In this document: in pieces, positions 46,100-57,927 of the stretch | Layout: each line of letters begins with the position of its first letter | How positions within the stretch are numbered: position 1 is the first letter of the stretch | NCBI RefSeq assembly: GCF_013368755.1 | Contig: NC_049565.1 | Coordinates: 4,340,001-4,404,000 of the forward strand | DNA from: Talaromyces rugulosus | Taxonomy: Eukaryota; Ascomycota; Eurotiomycetes; Eurotiales; Trichocomaceae | Reading direction: 5' to 3' | Length of the DNA stretch: 64,000 bases | Translations under genes and position numbers: made by a program | Notes under the pieces: model-generated | Told to the model about the DNA's origin: nothing | The model's input: only the letters and a program-made list of their open reading frames with translations | Database searches by the model: none

Positions 46100-49000
46100 T
46101 TACTCGTTATAAAACTTCTTCATGATCAAATGCAAGAACAAGTTCACGTTCACACGGAGGCAGCCCTCGAAAAAGTCCAGGAATTGAGTGCTGTTGAATT
46201 GCGCTTGGAGTAGATCATCCAGTGGTACCTGGGCATTCGCTCCGGGAATCATCATGTTGCCACTACTACCATCCAAGGTAAACACGCCGACTTCGTTACT
46301 AGATATTGTGAGATCGACGCGATCCCATTGGCGCTCCATATAGCCTTTCCAGTGAACGAGAACCCCTTTGTCTGCAAGGTTGCGTGCTGAGTATTTGTAT
46401 GACCCAAACTTGAAAACTCGTCCCGTTTTCTGGAGCTCACGTTCGTGATCCCATTGTTTGGTAAATGGCAGCAGGAACCTCTTCTTGCCTTTCTTGTTCT
46501 GAAGTGTAATCATGGCCTGCTCGATGTAGTCGTTGTAGGTCTTGAGTTGTTGTTCGAGATAGACGGCTTGGTCGTTCAACCTGGACGACGTCATCCGAGC
46601 GCTATCGAGTTCTCGCTCGCGTTGAATCCTGCGTCGATGCTTGGTCCGGATGTCCACGGCAATTGCATTCAGAATGTCTTGGTATTGATTGTGACGGCCG
46701 ATCTTTCCGTAGCTCTCTAGTTGCAGGATATTTTCAAGTGCAACCCTCTTCAAATCGGCGTAGCTCAGAACACTAAGATCAAGGACCGTGTTTGCCTCTG
46801 AGTAGGCTCCCTTTCTTTGATTGCTTGTAGTGAGCTCGTCGTGGACAAGACACTTCCATCGTTGCTCGTCCTCTTCCGTGGGAGGTTTAAGCATGACTTC
46901 CATGAGATTTGCGCCAGACTGCACTCTAATTATATAGAGAATGCATCGCTTAGTCTCCATGAAGAGAGTTTTGATACCAGCCTCAGGATCTATATTCCAT
47001 GTAAGTATTTTGCGGCAAAATTGACAAATATTCCTTTCTTACCTTCGGTATTCGTAAGTCTTGGGTGTAACGTCAGGCTGATCTCCGATGTGCTGACTGT
47101 CATTAGCTCATGCTGGTTAGACTTGACATTGCCCAGTTCTCGAATGATTTCCTTGAAGAAGTCGTCCCGATTCGTGCAGAGAAAGTCGATATCGGATGCA
47201 ACAAGTTGGTGGATTGAGAAGATGTCGGACATTTTGATATACAATGTCGGTTTGGTCTTGGCATAAAGGTCGTTGAATTCATCAATGTCGAAATAAGATT
47301 CTGCGTCTTGTACCGATATCACTAGAAACAGTGTTAAAAATAAAATTAAAAAAATGAGAAAAGGCGTTGGTAAACTTACTATTGGCCCAGATCTCCCCAA
47401 GGCGCAATATTGAATCTCCCACGTGTTTATTGAGAGGCTGCAAGTAGACATTTTCGTTGCCAAATAATCGTCCTGATGCTACTTGGGATAGCACCTTTGA
47501 GATTTCACCCAGGTTCTTCTTGTGTTTGGGGTTCAATCCACGGTCGATCACGCCGTGCTTCTCGGGTTCAAGTACCGCGGATTGGAAATAGTTCTTCCAA
47601 ATACATTGACCAGCTACTTGAAGGATGAAGCCAGGATCCTCGTGTCCGTATTGAGCAAGGAGACATTCGTATAATTCTTTGGCAATGTAACGGATTCCAA
47701 ACGGCATTCTCAGAAGCGCTTCCTGGAATTTAGCCAAAAACTGGTCTGTAATGTCGCGAAGATCTTGCAAATGCTGAATGAAGATGGCTCGTGTTTCTGG
47801 ATCTCGGATAGCTGCCTCTGTCGGTACGTCAAGAGGACGCCTGCTTCTCTGCCCAGTACGAAGTTCTTCGTTGCTAACAGCCGAGCGGTAAATCTGCACT
47901 GGGTCACTTTCAAGATCGAGTTCTGCGTTTTCGATAACCCATTCTTTGACAAGGGGGTTCAGAACCTCGCGCAAGAATTTTCGATCCCTTGGTGACTTGA
48001 CGTAAGCCATGAAAAGTTTGATCCAGAAAGAGTTGCACCGAGCCCAGTCTTGCAGGGAGGGGCAGCTTTGGATTTCCTCCTTGATAGACTTCACAAGCAA
48101 TTTGATGAGATAATACTCTTCACGTCGTTTCTGAGAATACCCGAACAACCCCATAATCAAATGCTTCGTCCTCTCGTACTCCTTTTCGCCGGTGTTTTGT
48201 TCTCGGAGCTTGCGGAACAGCCTGGCGAGATACTGCGGTTGAGTTTGAAGAATAAAAAACAGTACTTGATACTGCTCTAATTTTTTCCTTGAATTCTTGT
48301 TGAGAGCTTTGAGGTCAAAAGGGTCTTTCGAGGACATATTAGAATTCGATATTAAGGATCCGAAGTGTCCGCCGAAATGCTTTTGATGCTTCACAACTTC
48401 GTCGAGGGTAATCTTGTTCTTGACCAATAATGCAATCTTGATGTCTAGTTGTGTGACATACTGATCAGCCATTTCGTTTTGTCGCACTTGCTGAACGACA
48501 GTTTTCCGGAGACGCTCAAATTCGATCTCTTGATCAAAGTCAAAGTCGCTGTCATTAAGGAGATGCACAAAGCCTTTAATAGTTCCAACCGGGGGGTTTT
48601 TCCCACTTGTGAGGCTCTTGTATGCCTGTCCTTGTATTTTGCCTCTGACAAAACTTTGTACTTTGATAACTTTTTCCATATTTTGTCGGAAGAAACGTTG
48701 TTTTTCGGCAAAACTTCGCCGCACAAAGGTTGCTCGGATGCATGATTGAAGATTAACAATCATATCTTCTTCATTTTCTAGATCAGACAACAAATCTCCA
48801 ACGTCGACTCGAACAAGCATAGCCCTAGCGAGAGCTTGTAGCTGGGCTACCTCGTCTTCACAACCTTCAAGATCATAAAGAAGCTTGCCAACGTCTTTCC
48901 TGACCATTGCAGCTCGAGAAAGAGATTGAAGGGCGATCACCATTGGTTCGTTCTGTTCGAGAGCTTGAAGATCTTCGCTGACTAGCTCTCTTGACAGCAT

Positions 49001-51205
49001 GCCACGGATGCAAGATTGTAGAAGCACGACTTGAGCTTCCGATTGTCCCAGCTGACTCTTCTGCTCCTCAATTTTTGAGCGAGTGAGACTTGCACGAACA
49101 ATGCTCTGAAAGAGTACGACCGATTCTTGCTGTTCAGAAAGCTGGTCACGAAGGGTTTGAAGTTGTTTGCGCGCTTTTCCACCCCGAACAGAAGACTGCA
49201 AAGCACACCAATGATCACCCAAACCCTCCAATCTCTTCTGCAAAGTCGCTAAACGGGCTCTTTCCGCCAAAGCACGAGCGGCAGATTGAACAAGGACAAT
49301 AGACGGAACTTGAGCTTCGAGCTGGGCAGTATTTTTGCTCAGGATAGAACGGCATTGCATGCCACGGGTAGCCGCTTGAAGAGACAGTACTTCTACTTCT
49401 GCGCCCTTGGTTTGTTCAACTTGGTCGAGTGCCTGTTTTCGCTGCAGTGCTCCTCTGATTGCTGCTTGGAAGCTCTTGATTCCAGACTCCTCTTTTCGTA
49501 TCCGAGTCTTCAAGTGGTCGACCTGGGCTCTTGCTTTCCGACCCCTGACTAGATTTTGGAGTTTCAAGACGTCCTTCTCCTTGCCTCTCCACCAATCCTC
49601 ATTTCTTTGTCTTTGTGATCGCACTATAAAGCCGCGAGAGATAGCTTGAAGACCAACTGCGAATTGGCGCATGCTCAGTCGGTAGCCAATAATCTGGCGT
49701 GCCCAGTCGCCTCGTATCCTGGATTGAAGATCGAGAATCCAATGTTCGTTGTCCCATAGCTGATTCATGACATTACCTAGTTGGATGCGCAAGATGGCGC
49801 CTCGTATTTGCGTTTGTAGATCAGAAATACTGTCCTCGTTTTCATGCAACTCGCGTTCGATGCGTTGCTCATCGGTTTCAGGGGGTTCTGGCTCTGGTTC
49901 TGGTTCTGGCTCAGCACCAAACGTAGCCCCCATTCCAGAAAAGCTGGGCATGCTGACACCAGCCTTATCTAGACCCTTTTGTGTTTGTTCAAGTTCGTGG
50001 TGTTCGAATTCTAGCTGACCAACCAAATTACCTATACGGAAGTCGACTATTCCGTTCTTGAATAACAACCATGAAAGGGCGTGGATACAGTGTATCACCT
50101 TAGGGATATTCTTCTTCTCGTATAAGTCGATCAGTTCAAACCGAAAAATGTCGGGCAAAGCCATCTCATCCAAGAACTGGTTAAAGAGGGCAATATTGTC
50201 TGAGTGACGATATTGAAGTTTTGGATTTCGAAAGATGCGCAAGATTCGGTTGGGATATAAGGCTTGAACAATTTCAGCCAGAGTCACGCCATCGCGCAAA
50301 GCTTCCTCCAACTGGACGATGGGAGGGATTTCCTTTTTTATGATGTCCTCAATCCATTCTTTGGCTTCTCCAATATGGCAGAGATATTCATAAGCCTGAA
50401 GGAATTGTCGTTGCTTGTCCATCCAATTTCCTGCAGCCCACGACGACGCAGACATGCTTTTACTTTTCTGGTGAGTCGGTCCTCGGATAGAGTCTGATCG
50501 TTTCAAGCGCCTTCTGCCATGAAGACCGACAACAGACGGCAAAGTAGAATCGATTACAAATTCCTCGGTTTCTCCAGACTTTGCAAACTTGGAGAGGGTG
50601 CGAAGATGGCCAGTCGATGACTTTTGGAAAGTTTCGAGCTCCGGCGCAGTGAAAGCCGTGGTAAGCGCTGGCGGATGGGGACTGTTGTGGCTTTGCGAAT
50701 GCTGAGATTTCGGACGAGGGGGGGTGGCATAGTCGGATACCTCATTTTCTTGCCATCTGATCCTGCGTTCTGGTGTACCGGCTGGGGATACAGACTTTCG
50801 GTATGCCGTCTCGTCGATAGTATAGCTTCTAGCATGACGGGTGACTGCATCTTTCTGCGACGTTTTCGGGGAGGAATTCGGTGCTTGCGGGAGTGGTCGC
50901 AAGGAGCGACGAATACTTCCATATGTTTCTGCAGCGGTGGAACTTTTCTCAGGCATTGTTGACATGGGCACGAAAGTATTTAATTCGCTTCTGCCACGTC
51001 TGTGGCCAAACCCCCCGAGGGACGATGCATTTGAAGAAATAGTGCTACTTCGGCTGGGAGGTGCTTCGTTCGAGAAGACAGAATATGTGGTTGAGGCTGT
51101 CGAGGCTGTAGAGTCATGTCGCATCGGACTTCCAGCGGAGGCCCCAATGTCGGTTTGCGATCGCCTGAACGACGTTATGTTGGACATCACGGAGTGTTGT
51201 GTCAT
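46100..51205 (-). CDS. IQGAP-family scaffold, Rng2/SepG-like
   Basis: Three exons, 47380-51205, 47043-47321 and 46100-46989, encode 1664 residues. An N-terminal disordered region precedes a calponin-homology domain near residues 265-375 (FLQAYEYLCHIGEAKEWIED, ALRDGVTLAEIVQALYPNRI). About 20 IQ-like units then run from roughly residue 455 to 870, each with a VLLQSCIRGMLSRELV-type pattern. The RasGAP-related domain follows (LARLFRKLREQNTGEKEYE, FLAKFQEALLRMPFGIRYIA), and the RasGAP C-terminal domain is spread over exons 2 and 3 (DEFNDLYAKTKPTLYIKM, FKFGSYKYSARNLADKGVLV). The IQGAP protein anchors actomyosin ring components and binds calmodulin, Cdc42-type GTPases and F-actin during septation. 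Both introns have phase 1, and the joins give SYFDIDEFND and TNTEGDPEAGIKTL. The gene appears complete. Confidence 0.93.
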
Positions 51206-52100
51206 GCGACAGGGTGTAAGTCGAGCAGAAATCTATACACCATGGGACGCATGCCTGCGCCCTTGGCTTTGAAGTCGGGATGATGGGTTGGAGCAGTCGC
51301 GCAAGGTCTGTCGGATCAAGGGCGGTGAATGTTGATGGGACGACGACCCCTTCAAAGGTATGCTATGCTGGTGAAGATCCGGGTCAACGACAAAAGCCTT
51401 GGAGCGTCGAGAGAGAGAAGCGACAAAATCGTCAATGAGTCAAGTCAGCCGAGATAAGGCGCTTGTTAGACGACGGTTGATACGAGCTGGAGGAGGGAGG
51501 AGCAGTAAGGCTGGGCCGGAGGGGTTTGTTTACCTTGTTTACAATTCTCCCGATCGGGGAAGGTGGCGCGTTGCCGGTGCCGGCTGTTGACATCACGTGA
51601 TCTGTCTTACCCTTTTCTCTTCTTGTTGTTATTATTAAATTCAGATCGAGTTTTATTTAAGGTTATTATTAATCGCTGGTTGTATTCTCTTCTTCAGAGT
51701 TTAGCTTCTGTTTAAAATCTAGTATTTATCGTATTAATGAGCATAGGATATGATATGTATCTATTGTGGACGCTCACCCAAGCCGGTTTGCTATCAACAT
51801 CAATGATCAATGATTGAAAATGTTTTTTATACATAGCAACAGTGATTTTAAATGACCCCGGCTTAAATTTTATTTTTATTATTTCTATATTTTTTTTTTT
51901 TTTTGAATATGTGCCAAAATCCTAGAACCGACGCTCGGAACGCGAATGACACAATACTCGAGATTTATGCAGTGAGGGAAGCCCCACCTTCGCCATTTAT
52001 CAACACTACTCTACGGACTCTTCACATGTTTTGTTGCCGTGCCTGTTTTTTATACCAATATTATTAAACAAGGAACATTGAAGGAAACCAAGGCAGCAAA
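51206..52100. other. divergent upstream region
   Basis: This interval contains the promoters of the IQGAP gene and of the DUF952 gene. A T-run sits near 51.9 kb. No gene was recognised. Confidence 0.4.
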
Positions 52101-52555
52101 ATGACAGCTCCAACTCCCAGATACCTCTATAAGCTTCTTCCATCCGATACACCCACTCCCGAGTCCGGCACACTGCCCGTCAGCAATCTTGACCAGCAAT
52201 CCGGATTTATTCATCTCTCCACCGCACTTCAGGTCCCCAATACGCTCAAAATTTTCTTCAAGGATGAGCCCCTCATCTACGTACTCCGGATTGAGTATGA
52301 GAAAGTCGAGGGAGACATCCGATGGGAGAGTCCAGATGGCAAGGTGGGCGGACCACGGGGAGGCGAAGGAATGTTTCCGGTAAGCTTGAATGGATAAGAT
52401 ACTCGGGTTTCAAATGGTCTAACATGCATACTATAAAGCATCTCTATAATGGCCACAAGCTAGGATCAGATGAGATAGAAAGCATGGTTATCTGGAAGAA
52501 TGAGGGTGACTGGGACCATGTATCGGAGAACGCCGGATCATGGCTGACGTATTAA
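52101..52555 (+). CDS. DUF952 family protein
   Basis: Two exons, 52101-52379 and 52439-52555, give 131 residues. The N-terminal half has YLYKLLPSDTPTPESGTLPV and QQSGFIHLSTALQVPNTLKI, containing the strongly conserved GFIHLS motif of DUF952. The second exon adds HLYNGHKLGSDEIESMVIWK, the closing strand region. Bacterial and fungal members are small proteins related to the glutathione S-transferase/ART-like fold group, without a firm activity. The intron is phase 0 with a canonical GTAAGC donor and CTAAC-type branch site. Reading past the donor gives only a short non-conserved tail. No membrane or signal segment. Confidence 0.88.
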
Positions 52556-53817
52556 TGGGTGGAACAAAATTACAATTATACTATTTTGCTCTCGAGTATA
52601 CATACATGTATGTATGTATAACGCTTAAACGCTCGGCGTGTTCACTTTAATATACTCCAGCCCGACTAAGCAGGATCTGCAGGTAATAGTTTTAAGTTAC
52701 CTTTAGTTGCCATACCATTAATAATATAACCTAAAGTAAGGTTTGTGTCCACGATAGCTTTAGTCGTCCTGTACTGGGACCGGAAAAGGATCATCCTTTC
52801 TCTCCCGTACTATGCCTCACAATGATTTAAGTAATTCATATATAAAACCACTATTTGTTAGAAGAACTCGATGAATGCCACCGGTTTAAATGAAAATTCA
52901 ATGTTGACGCCGCCAAAATTGAACGATAATTTCATATTTAGAACATTCGATAAGTAGCACCACGCACTATCTTCTTCATACCAAATAACTATGTGCTAAA
53001 GTTCTCTTTAAGATAGCCACTTAACACCCCCTAGATGCTTATCTTTGTTTATGGTTTGTAAGGAAAGGCTCACTGACAACGCATATCAAAGCTAGCTGGC
53101 GGGCGTAAAGCCCTTAAAAGAATTGAGACACCTCCGGGCGCAGACCATTACGATATGCTATGTAATTTTCCTAAGGGGGATCTTGCGAATGAAGTGTCAT
53201 ACCTACTTCAGAATTAGAAAATCGTAAAGACTTGTGAGCAATTATGGTGACTACCAGACCATGGTCGACTGACCTTCATTCAGATTCTCGGAATTTTTCA
53301 ATACCTAACCTGGCATAGAATAATAACGACATTCGTCAGATTGATTAAACTTAGCAAGTACGATCGATCCAAATTATACGTTCAATTGCCCAATTTATTT
53401 TATGTTTCTGGATGCTTTTATTCAATCACCTCACATTAAAGGGACAGTCTCCGGTGAAAAAAGATGATTCGGAAAAGCCTCGGGCCACAAAAGTGATTGA
53501 ATTACTGCGCTTATGTGCTTCCTATTTTCATATGAGCACAGCCTAGAGTTGTTTTATCTTGATTAATTTACGCGATGGATTAACAATGAAAATTATTAAG
53601 TTATAAAATATTTTGTGTTAATGGAACATCAGCTCCTAGTTACCGGTTACCAGAAGACCTATGCAATTACTTATAACAGAGTCTGATCTAGTTATAGATA
53701 TACTCCACACAGTGGTAGGAAATTAGTAGTACTACTAATTAGTTGTACAACGAAGCTTAAACAAGGGGTGACGCCACAAAAATCCATATATAGTTAAATA
53801 TGGACGATCATCTCAAC
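52556..53817. other. AT-rich gene-poor stretch
   Basis: Base composition falls to strongly A/T-biased, and coding potential disappears. Frames are short and stop-rich in all six readings. It may be an inactivated repeat landscape, as repeat-induced point mutation produces such composition, but no repeat family could be identified. Confidence 0.4.
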
Positions 53818-53889
53818 GGGCGATTGGTCTAGTGGTATGACGCATCTTTAGCATAGATGAGGTCCCGGTTTCGATTACCGGATTGTCCA
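53818..53889 (+). tRNA. tRNA-Ala (anticodon AGC), copy A
   Basis: The sequence folds into a full cloverleaf: acceptor GGGCGAT/ATTGTCC, D-stem GTC/GAC, anticodon stem CATCT/AGATG with loop TTAGCAT (anticodon AGC), variable loop AGGTC, and T-arm CCGGT-TTCGATT-ACCGG. G3-U70 and A73 are the known alanine identity elements. A short T-run after the gene can serve as polymerase III terminator. Identical in sequence to two further copies at 57 kb. No intron. Confidence 0.93.
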
Positions 53890-55017
53890 CATATTTTTGC
53901 TGTTTTTTAAAATTTCATATTGTCAATAACCTAAATTGAATGACGTGGTGGTTAAACGCGGAAAAACACGGATATCAAAGAATTATTTTTGCGAAAAACT
54001 GCGCCAAGAGTGATGGATTTTGCAACCGTCAACTGCTCGCTGGAGGAATACTGAGCAGCGACACTCAGGAGGCCGCGTCAGTTATATTTTAAGAATGCAG
54101 TAGACAAAATAATATGTAGACGTCGAAAACGCGGTCTCCGACAACAGCTCATTGTGTCGCGAGCTGTCTGACGCCATCGCTGTCGATCCAGCAGTGATAG
54201 ATTATTAGTGCCTATTTCATGCCTGCTTCCTCGATTTTATGCCAATTACCCAAACGAAGAATCATGCCACCAGCTGCTCGATGCAACTGTTATAGGAATT
54301 AATAAAATAAAACAATGTGGTTTTTGTATTTCTTTCTAGCGAACTAACTAAGCGAAGGGAGATCAGTAAGTTAAGTAATCTAGAGCTTCTTAGCCTTCAT
54401 CTCCGCTGCTGTTTTCCGATCTTTTTTTAGATAGCAGTCGTCGTCCTAATTGTATAGACTCGTAGTAATCTATACCTTCGAAAACGTATACTAAACGATT
54501 CATGCATTTTACAGCATAATCCCCTTTAGCTAATAAAATCCTTAGTTCACCCGATCCATCCCCGATCTGTGTCTGCTAATATCATTAGTCGACTGGCTGG
54601 ATCACCGGGAAGAGCATCGCGGGCGTATCGCAAACTATGTGGCCTGTCCAATAAGACAGGCTTAATGAATGCAAATTTTCCATCCATCTTCCCATTTGGC
54701 GTTGAATTTGCCGGGATTTCCTTTCCTTGCCCAGACACGTTCTTTCTAGGATTCACCTTATCATATTGTCCCAGCTTGAAACGTGGAATCTCAAGATTGA
54801 TCGGGTATTAGGATTATGTAGCCTTGTAGTACCCTATACCAGTATGATATATTTGGAGTTGTCTTCCACGGGTAAGGAAGTCACGAGCGTTCTCCTGAGC
54901 GATCTTTTGATGTACTGCGTGAGCTGTTTCTATCGCATGTTTCTTGGCACGCAGAAATTTCTCGAAGTTTGAAAACCAAACTTCCTGTATTTTAAGATCA
55001 AGATGTTCACGAAGACG
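53890..55017. other. AT-rich spacer, possible short relic frames
   Basis: The minus-strand frame at 54547-54756 has a basic, proline-containing product with no recognised domain and may be the end of a decayed protein. Nothing else coding was seen. Confidence 0.35.
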
Positions 55018-56157
55018 TTAATAGGAATCTCGTAAATCAATAGCCCACTCTCGACGAAGTTCATCGTTGTCGTGAAGTATTTTAGTAAATTCTTCACTTG
55101 ACATCTTAATTTCATCATACGAAAAGGCTCCTTCCATTTTGAATCCTTGCCATAATGGAAGAGCCACATTCAGATCTCGCTCTGCCCAGACTCGTGGGAT
55201 ATTTTCGGACAACCACTCTTCAACATCAGAAGCTTTTAATGTTTGTAGAACAATCGGTAGGAACATCTCTTCAAGATTCAAGATTAGTTGCTCATGGGAA
55301 TTGCGTGGTCGATGATCGAATGCTGCTAATTTCACAAAAATAGAACTGAATCTATTTATTACTTTAATTTCATCCCAAATATTGTAATGTAGTGATGGAT
55401 GAATGGCTCGTTTGGTAGTGTCGTTGTGGAACTCGAGACGCTCCTTGAATTTGTATGCTTGTCCGATATATAGATAGAATCGGTCTGCTGTTTTAAGAAT
55501 ATGGAGATAGATCCCCTTGTCTTCGGCTTCCTCAGGATAGCCACCGATATTAATTAAACTAGGATAGATTAGTCTCAATTTAACTTAATAAACTCTATCA
55601 AAATAATCTTACTTAGGTAGTTTGATCGGATGTTTTTTTAAGGCTTTCATAGCAGCTGAGGTCAGATTATCGATAAGGATCTTCGTAATCTCTTCCGTTT
55701 TGATGATAGATTTGCTGTAACGATTGCTCTGAGTCTTACTAGAACTTATACTTTCAAGCATGTGCCCAGCAATACGTTCTAGGGGTGGTTTGTTCAAGTG
55801 GAGATCTTGTTGAGTAGGGAGTTGAAAGACTTGGTCATGATGTTCCTCATCGGCCAAGAGGTGAGAAATCCAGCCAGGATCGCGTATTCTGACCTCTTCA
55901 ATGACAGATTGTATGTATTTTTCATGTTTACTGTCACCATCGTTGCCATCACGTTCATCATCGCTAGGCAGAGTACCATCGACAGTTTTTGCACCAGAAG
56001 ATCTGATAGAAGAATGATATGGACATGTTCGACAAGCAATTTTGTGGCCTTCCGGGAATAAGGCGATTTCATGTTGATCTTCAGGGTCGACGCGAAATAT
56101 AGTTAAATAATTGCCACAGTGAGGACAGACTGGAAGGCTTTGTTTTGTGGGCTTATG
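55018..56157 (-). CDS. zinc-ribbon plus GIY-YIG nuclease-like protein, 5' end unclear
   Basis: Two exons are visible on the minus strand: about 56157-55613, then, after a 54-nt intron (55559-55612), 55558-55018. They give at least 360 residues. The N-terminal part reads VCPHCGNYLTIFRVDPED, then HKIACRTCPYHSS, a CX2C...CX2C zinc ribbon strongly resembling the first ribbon of RNA polymerase III subunit C11. A linker rich in acidic and basic residues follows. The second exon begins NLINIGGYPEEAEDKGIYLH and contains GIYLHILKTADRFYLYIG followed by QAYKFKERLEFHND, the GIY-YIG core with its conserved arginine. GIY-YIG domains cut DNA with one metal ion and are found in mobile and repair nucleases. 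I find no ATG for the first exon, and a dispersed repeat occupies its upstream edge, so it may be 5'-truncated or spliced to an unseen exon. Confidence 0.6.
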
Positions 56158-56298
56158 TAACAGGCTTATATGCCCAGATCTGGCACCGCGCGTTAGGGTT
56201 GTTACCCCTCCTGCCTGAGGCCCCTATCTGCCCGAGGCTCCTACCAGGCTCCGAGTCAGCTCCTACCCTTGGGGATAGCCTCAGCCGTCACAGTTACC
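56149..56298. repeat. dispersed repeat, copy 1
   Basis: About 150 bp align with 57762-57927 in the same orientation, sharing AGATCTGGCACCGCG, GTTAGGGTTG, CCTGCCTGAGGCC and CTCCTACCCTTGGGGATAG. The copies differ by small indels and substitutions. The left terminal inverted repeat seen in copy 2 is degraded here. It abuts the first visible exon of the zinc-ribbon/GIY-YIG gene. Confidence 0.75.
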
Positions 56299-56754
56299 TG
56301 TTCTTCGCCTCGAGCTTTCGTATGCTATAACCCTCAGCGTTTTCTCGAATTTTACCCGTCCGACAACACTAATTGCGAGATATCAGAGATATTAGAAGCT
56401 TTCCAAGATGTCAAAGCATTTCGAATTTCCACCGGTGTGACGACGAGTCAATTCCTAGGCACTAAGAGCACTCTGCAACAAGAAAACCACATGGGAAAGA
56501 AAAGAGAAAATGAGAAAATGGAGGGGGCCTTGCAGGCCTTTATATAATAGTCCCTTTGTGTGGCAAACTAATCCTTTCCCACCTCCGCCATGAAGTTATT
56601 CCCAACGGAGTACCGCCTAGGGCCATTCGCTGGAATACTCCGCGGGAGTGCCTTTGTTGTAGCCTCAGGCATCCGCACCTTTGTCCCCTACTTAGGGCTG
56701 TCACGGCCAGGGATCTTGTGTAAGTGTGATTCCTAACACTAGCTTAGAAATGAC

Positions 56755-56838
56755 AGATAGATTCCTTCTCCATGCATGTTGTCCTAGAGAACCGCACCCC
56801 TAGATAGGAATCAAACGTCTTTGGAAAGGTACGTCACA
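56755..56838. repeat. inverted-repeat arm 1
   Basis: This segment is the reverse complement, at roughly 80-85 percent identity by eye, of 57652-57735. Shared core: GATTCCTATCTAGGGGTGCG. The two arms enclose about 800 bp that include two tRNA-Ala genes. Confidence 0.75.
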
Positions 56839-57288
56839 CAACAGTCAAATATGTTGACATTGAGATAAAATAATTGCATTCAACTTCTAAAATTGATAGA
56901 AGTATGCTTATTAGAATTATCTAGGGAGGATGAAGCTATCTGGGTGCAGTAAACGACCGTTTTGTTTGCCCGGCTGAGATCCCAATTCCCGCAAATACAT
57001 TTTCACATTTACCCCACCCGCCTTCCCCCCCCCGCGCCCTCCCTTACCCTTATAATGAAGGTGTACTTTGAGGAGGTTCAGTGTTCCTCTTTTTGCTCTT
57101 TTTTTTTTTTTAAGAGTTCCTCCGGCCTAAAATAATGGTATTTTTTCACATACATAATCGCTGTGTGCGGGTGGAAATCCCGGAATGGTACGTGATATTC
57201 AACGGACTTTCTCTCCACACAAAACCTTCTTCACTCGGCCGTTGATTAAAAAATATTGCCCGTCCAGAGTACAGGCGTAGAAAAAAAG

Positions 57289-57360
57289 TGGACAATCCGG
57301 TAATCGAAACCGGGACCTCATCTATGCTAAAGATGCGTCATACCACTAGACCAATCGCCC
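57289..57360 (-). tRNA. tRNA-Ala (anticodon AGC), copy B
   Basis: All 72 bases are identical to copy A, including G3-U70, A73 and the AGC loop. A run of T residues directly downstream on the transcribed strand provides a polymerase III terminator. Confidence 0.93.
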
Positions 57361-57440
57361 GTTGGAAAATTTCTCTGAATTTTCACCTAAAAGATAGATC
57401 CGTATCTGAGATATAAAACGTATTTATGCATTCAAAAAAA

Positions 57441-57512
57441 TGGACAATCCGGTAATCGAAACCGGGACCTCATCTATGCTAAAGATGCGTCATACCACTA
57501 GACCAATCGCCC
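57441..57512 (-). tRNA. tRNA-Ala (anticodon AGC), copy C
   Basis: This gene is identical to copies A and B, and has the same orientation as B with a 152-bp offset. Flanks differ from B outside the gene, so identity is confined to the tRNA. A T-run follows as terminator. Confidence 0.93.
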
Positions 57513-57651
57513 GATGTGCAGGTTGGACGAAATTGTGTATCTAGAGACAAATAAACTCATATTACCCTACGACAACTACAGATGAAATAGGCGATCCATG
57601 TTACAGAGTTGTGCGTGGACCAGGTGAACTGGAAACCCAAATTCAAAGACT

Positions 57652-57735
57652 GTGACGTGCCTTTTCCAAAGATATTCGATTCCTATCTAGGGGTGCGATT
57701 CTCTAAAACAACAAGCATGGGAAAGGAATCTAACT
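57652..57735. repeat. inverted-repeat arm 2
   Basis: Reverse-complement partner of 56755-56838; see that entry for the shared core. Confidence 0.75.
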
Positions 57736-57761
57736 ACCAGGACCTGCGGGAAGGTTTTATC

Positions 57762-57927
57762 TTGTGTGCTTAGGTAACCAGCTTGACCCCTTATGGCCCC
57801 GGGGTGAGGCTATCCCCAGATCTGGCACCGCGGGTTAGGGTTGATGCCCTTCCTGCCTGAGGCCTCCCATCCGGCCACGAGGCCGCTCCTACCCTTGGGG
57901 ATAGCCTCAGGCTCAGCCGTCACAAAG
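57762..57927. repeat. dispersed repeat, copy 2, with 12-bp terminal inverted repeats
   Basis: This is the better-preserved copy of the element at 56149-56298. GAGGCTATCCCC near 57806 and GGGGATAGCCTC near 57898-57909 are perfect inverted repeats bounding about 100 bp, as in short non-autonomous (MITE-like) elements. No transposase is encoded. The frame at 57810-58010 runs through the repeat and is not credible as a gene. Confidence 0.7.

Noticed and set aside
53818..53889. Assignment as tRNA-Pro from the D-arm resemblance
   Set aside because: The anticodon loop reads AGC, and G3-U70 with A73 are alanine determinants.
55794..56072. Minus-strand frame in the zinc-ribbon gene (92 codons)
   Set aside because: It overlaps the zinc-ribbon/GIY-YIG frame out of phase and breaks the CX2C motifs.
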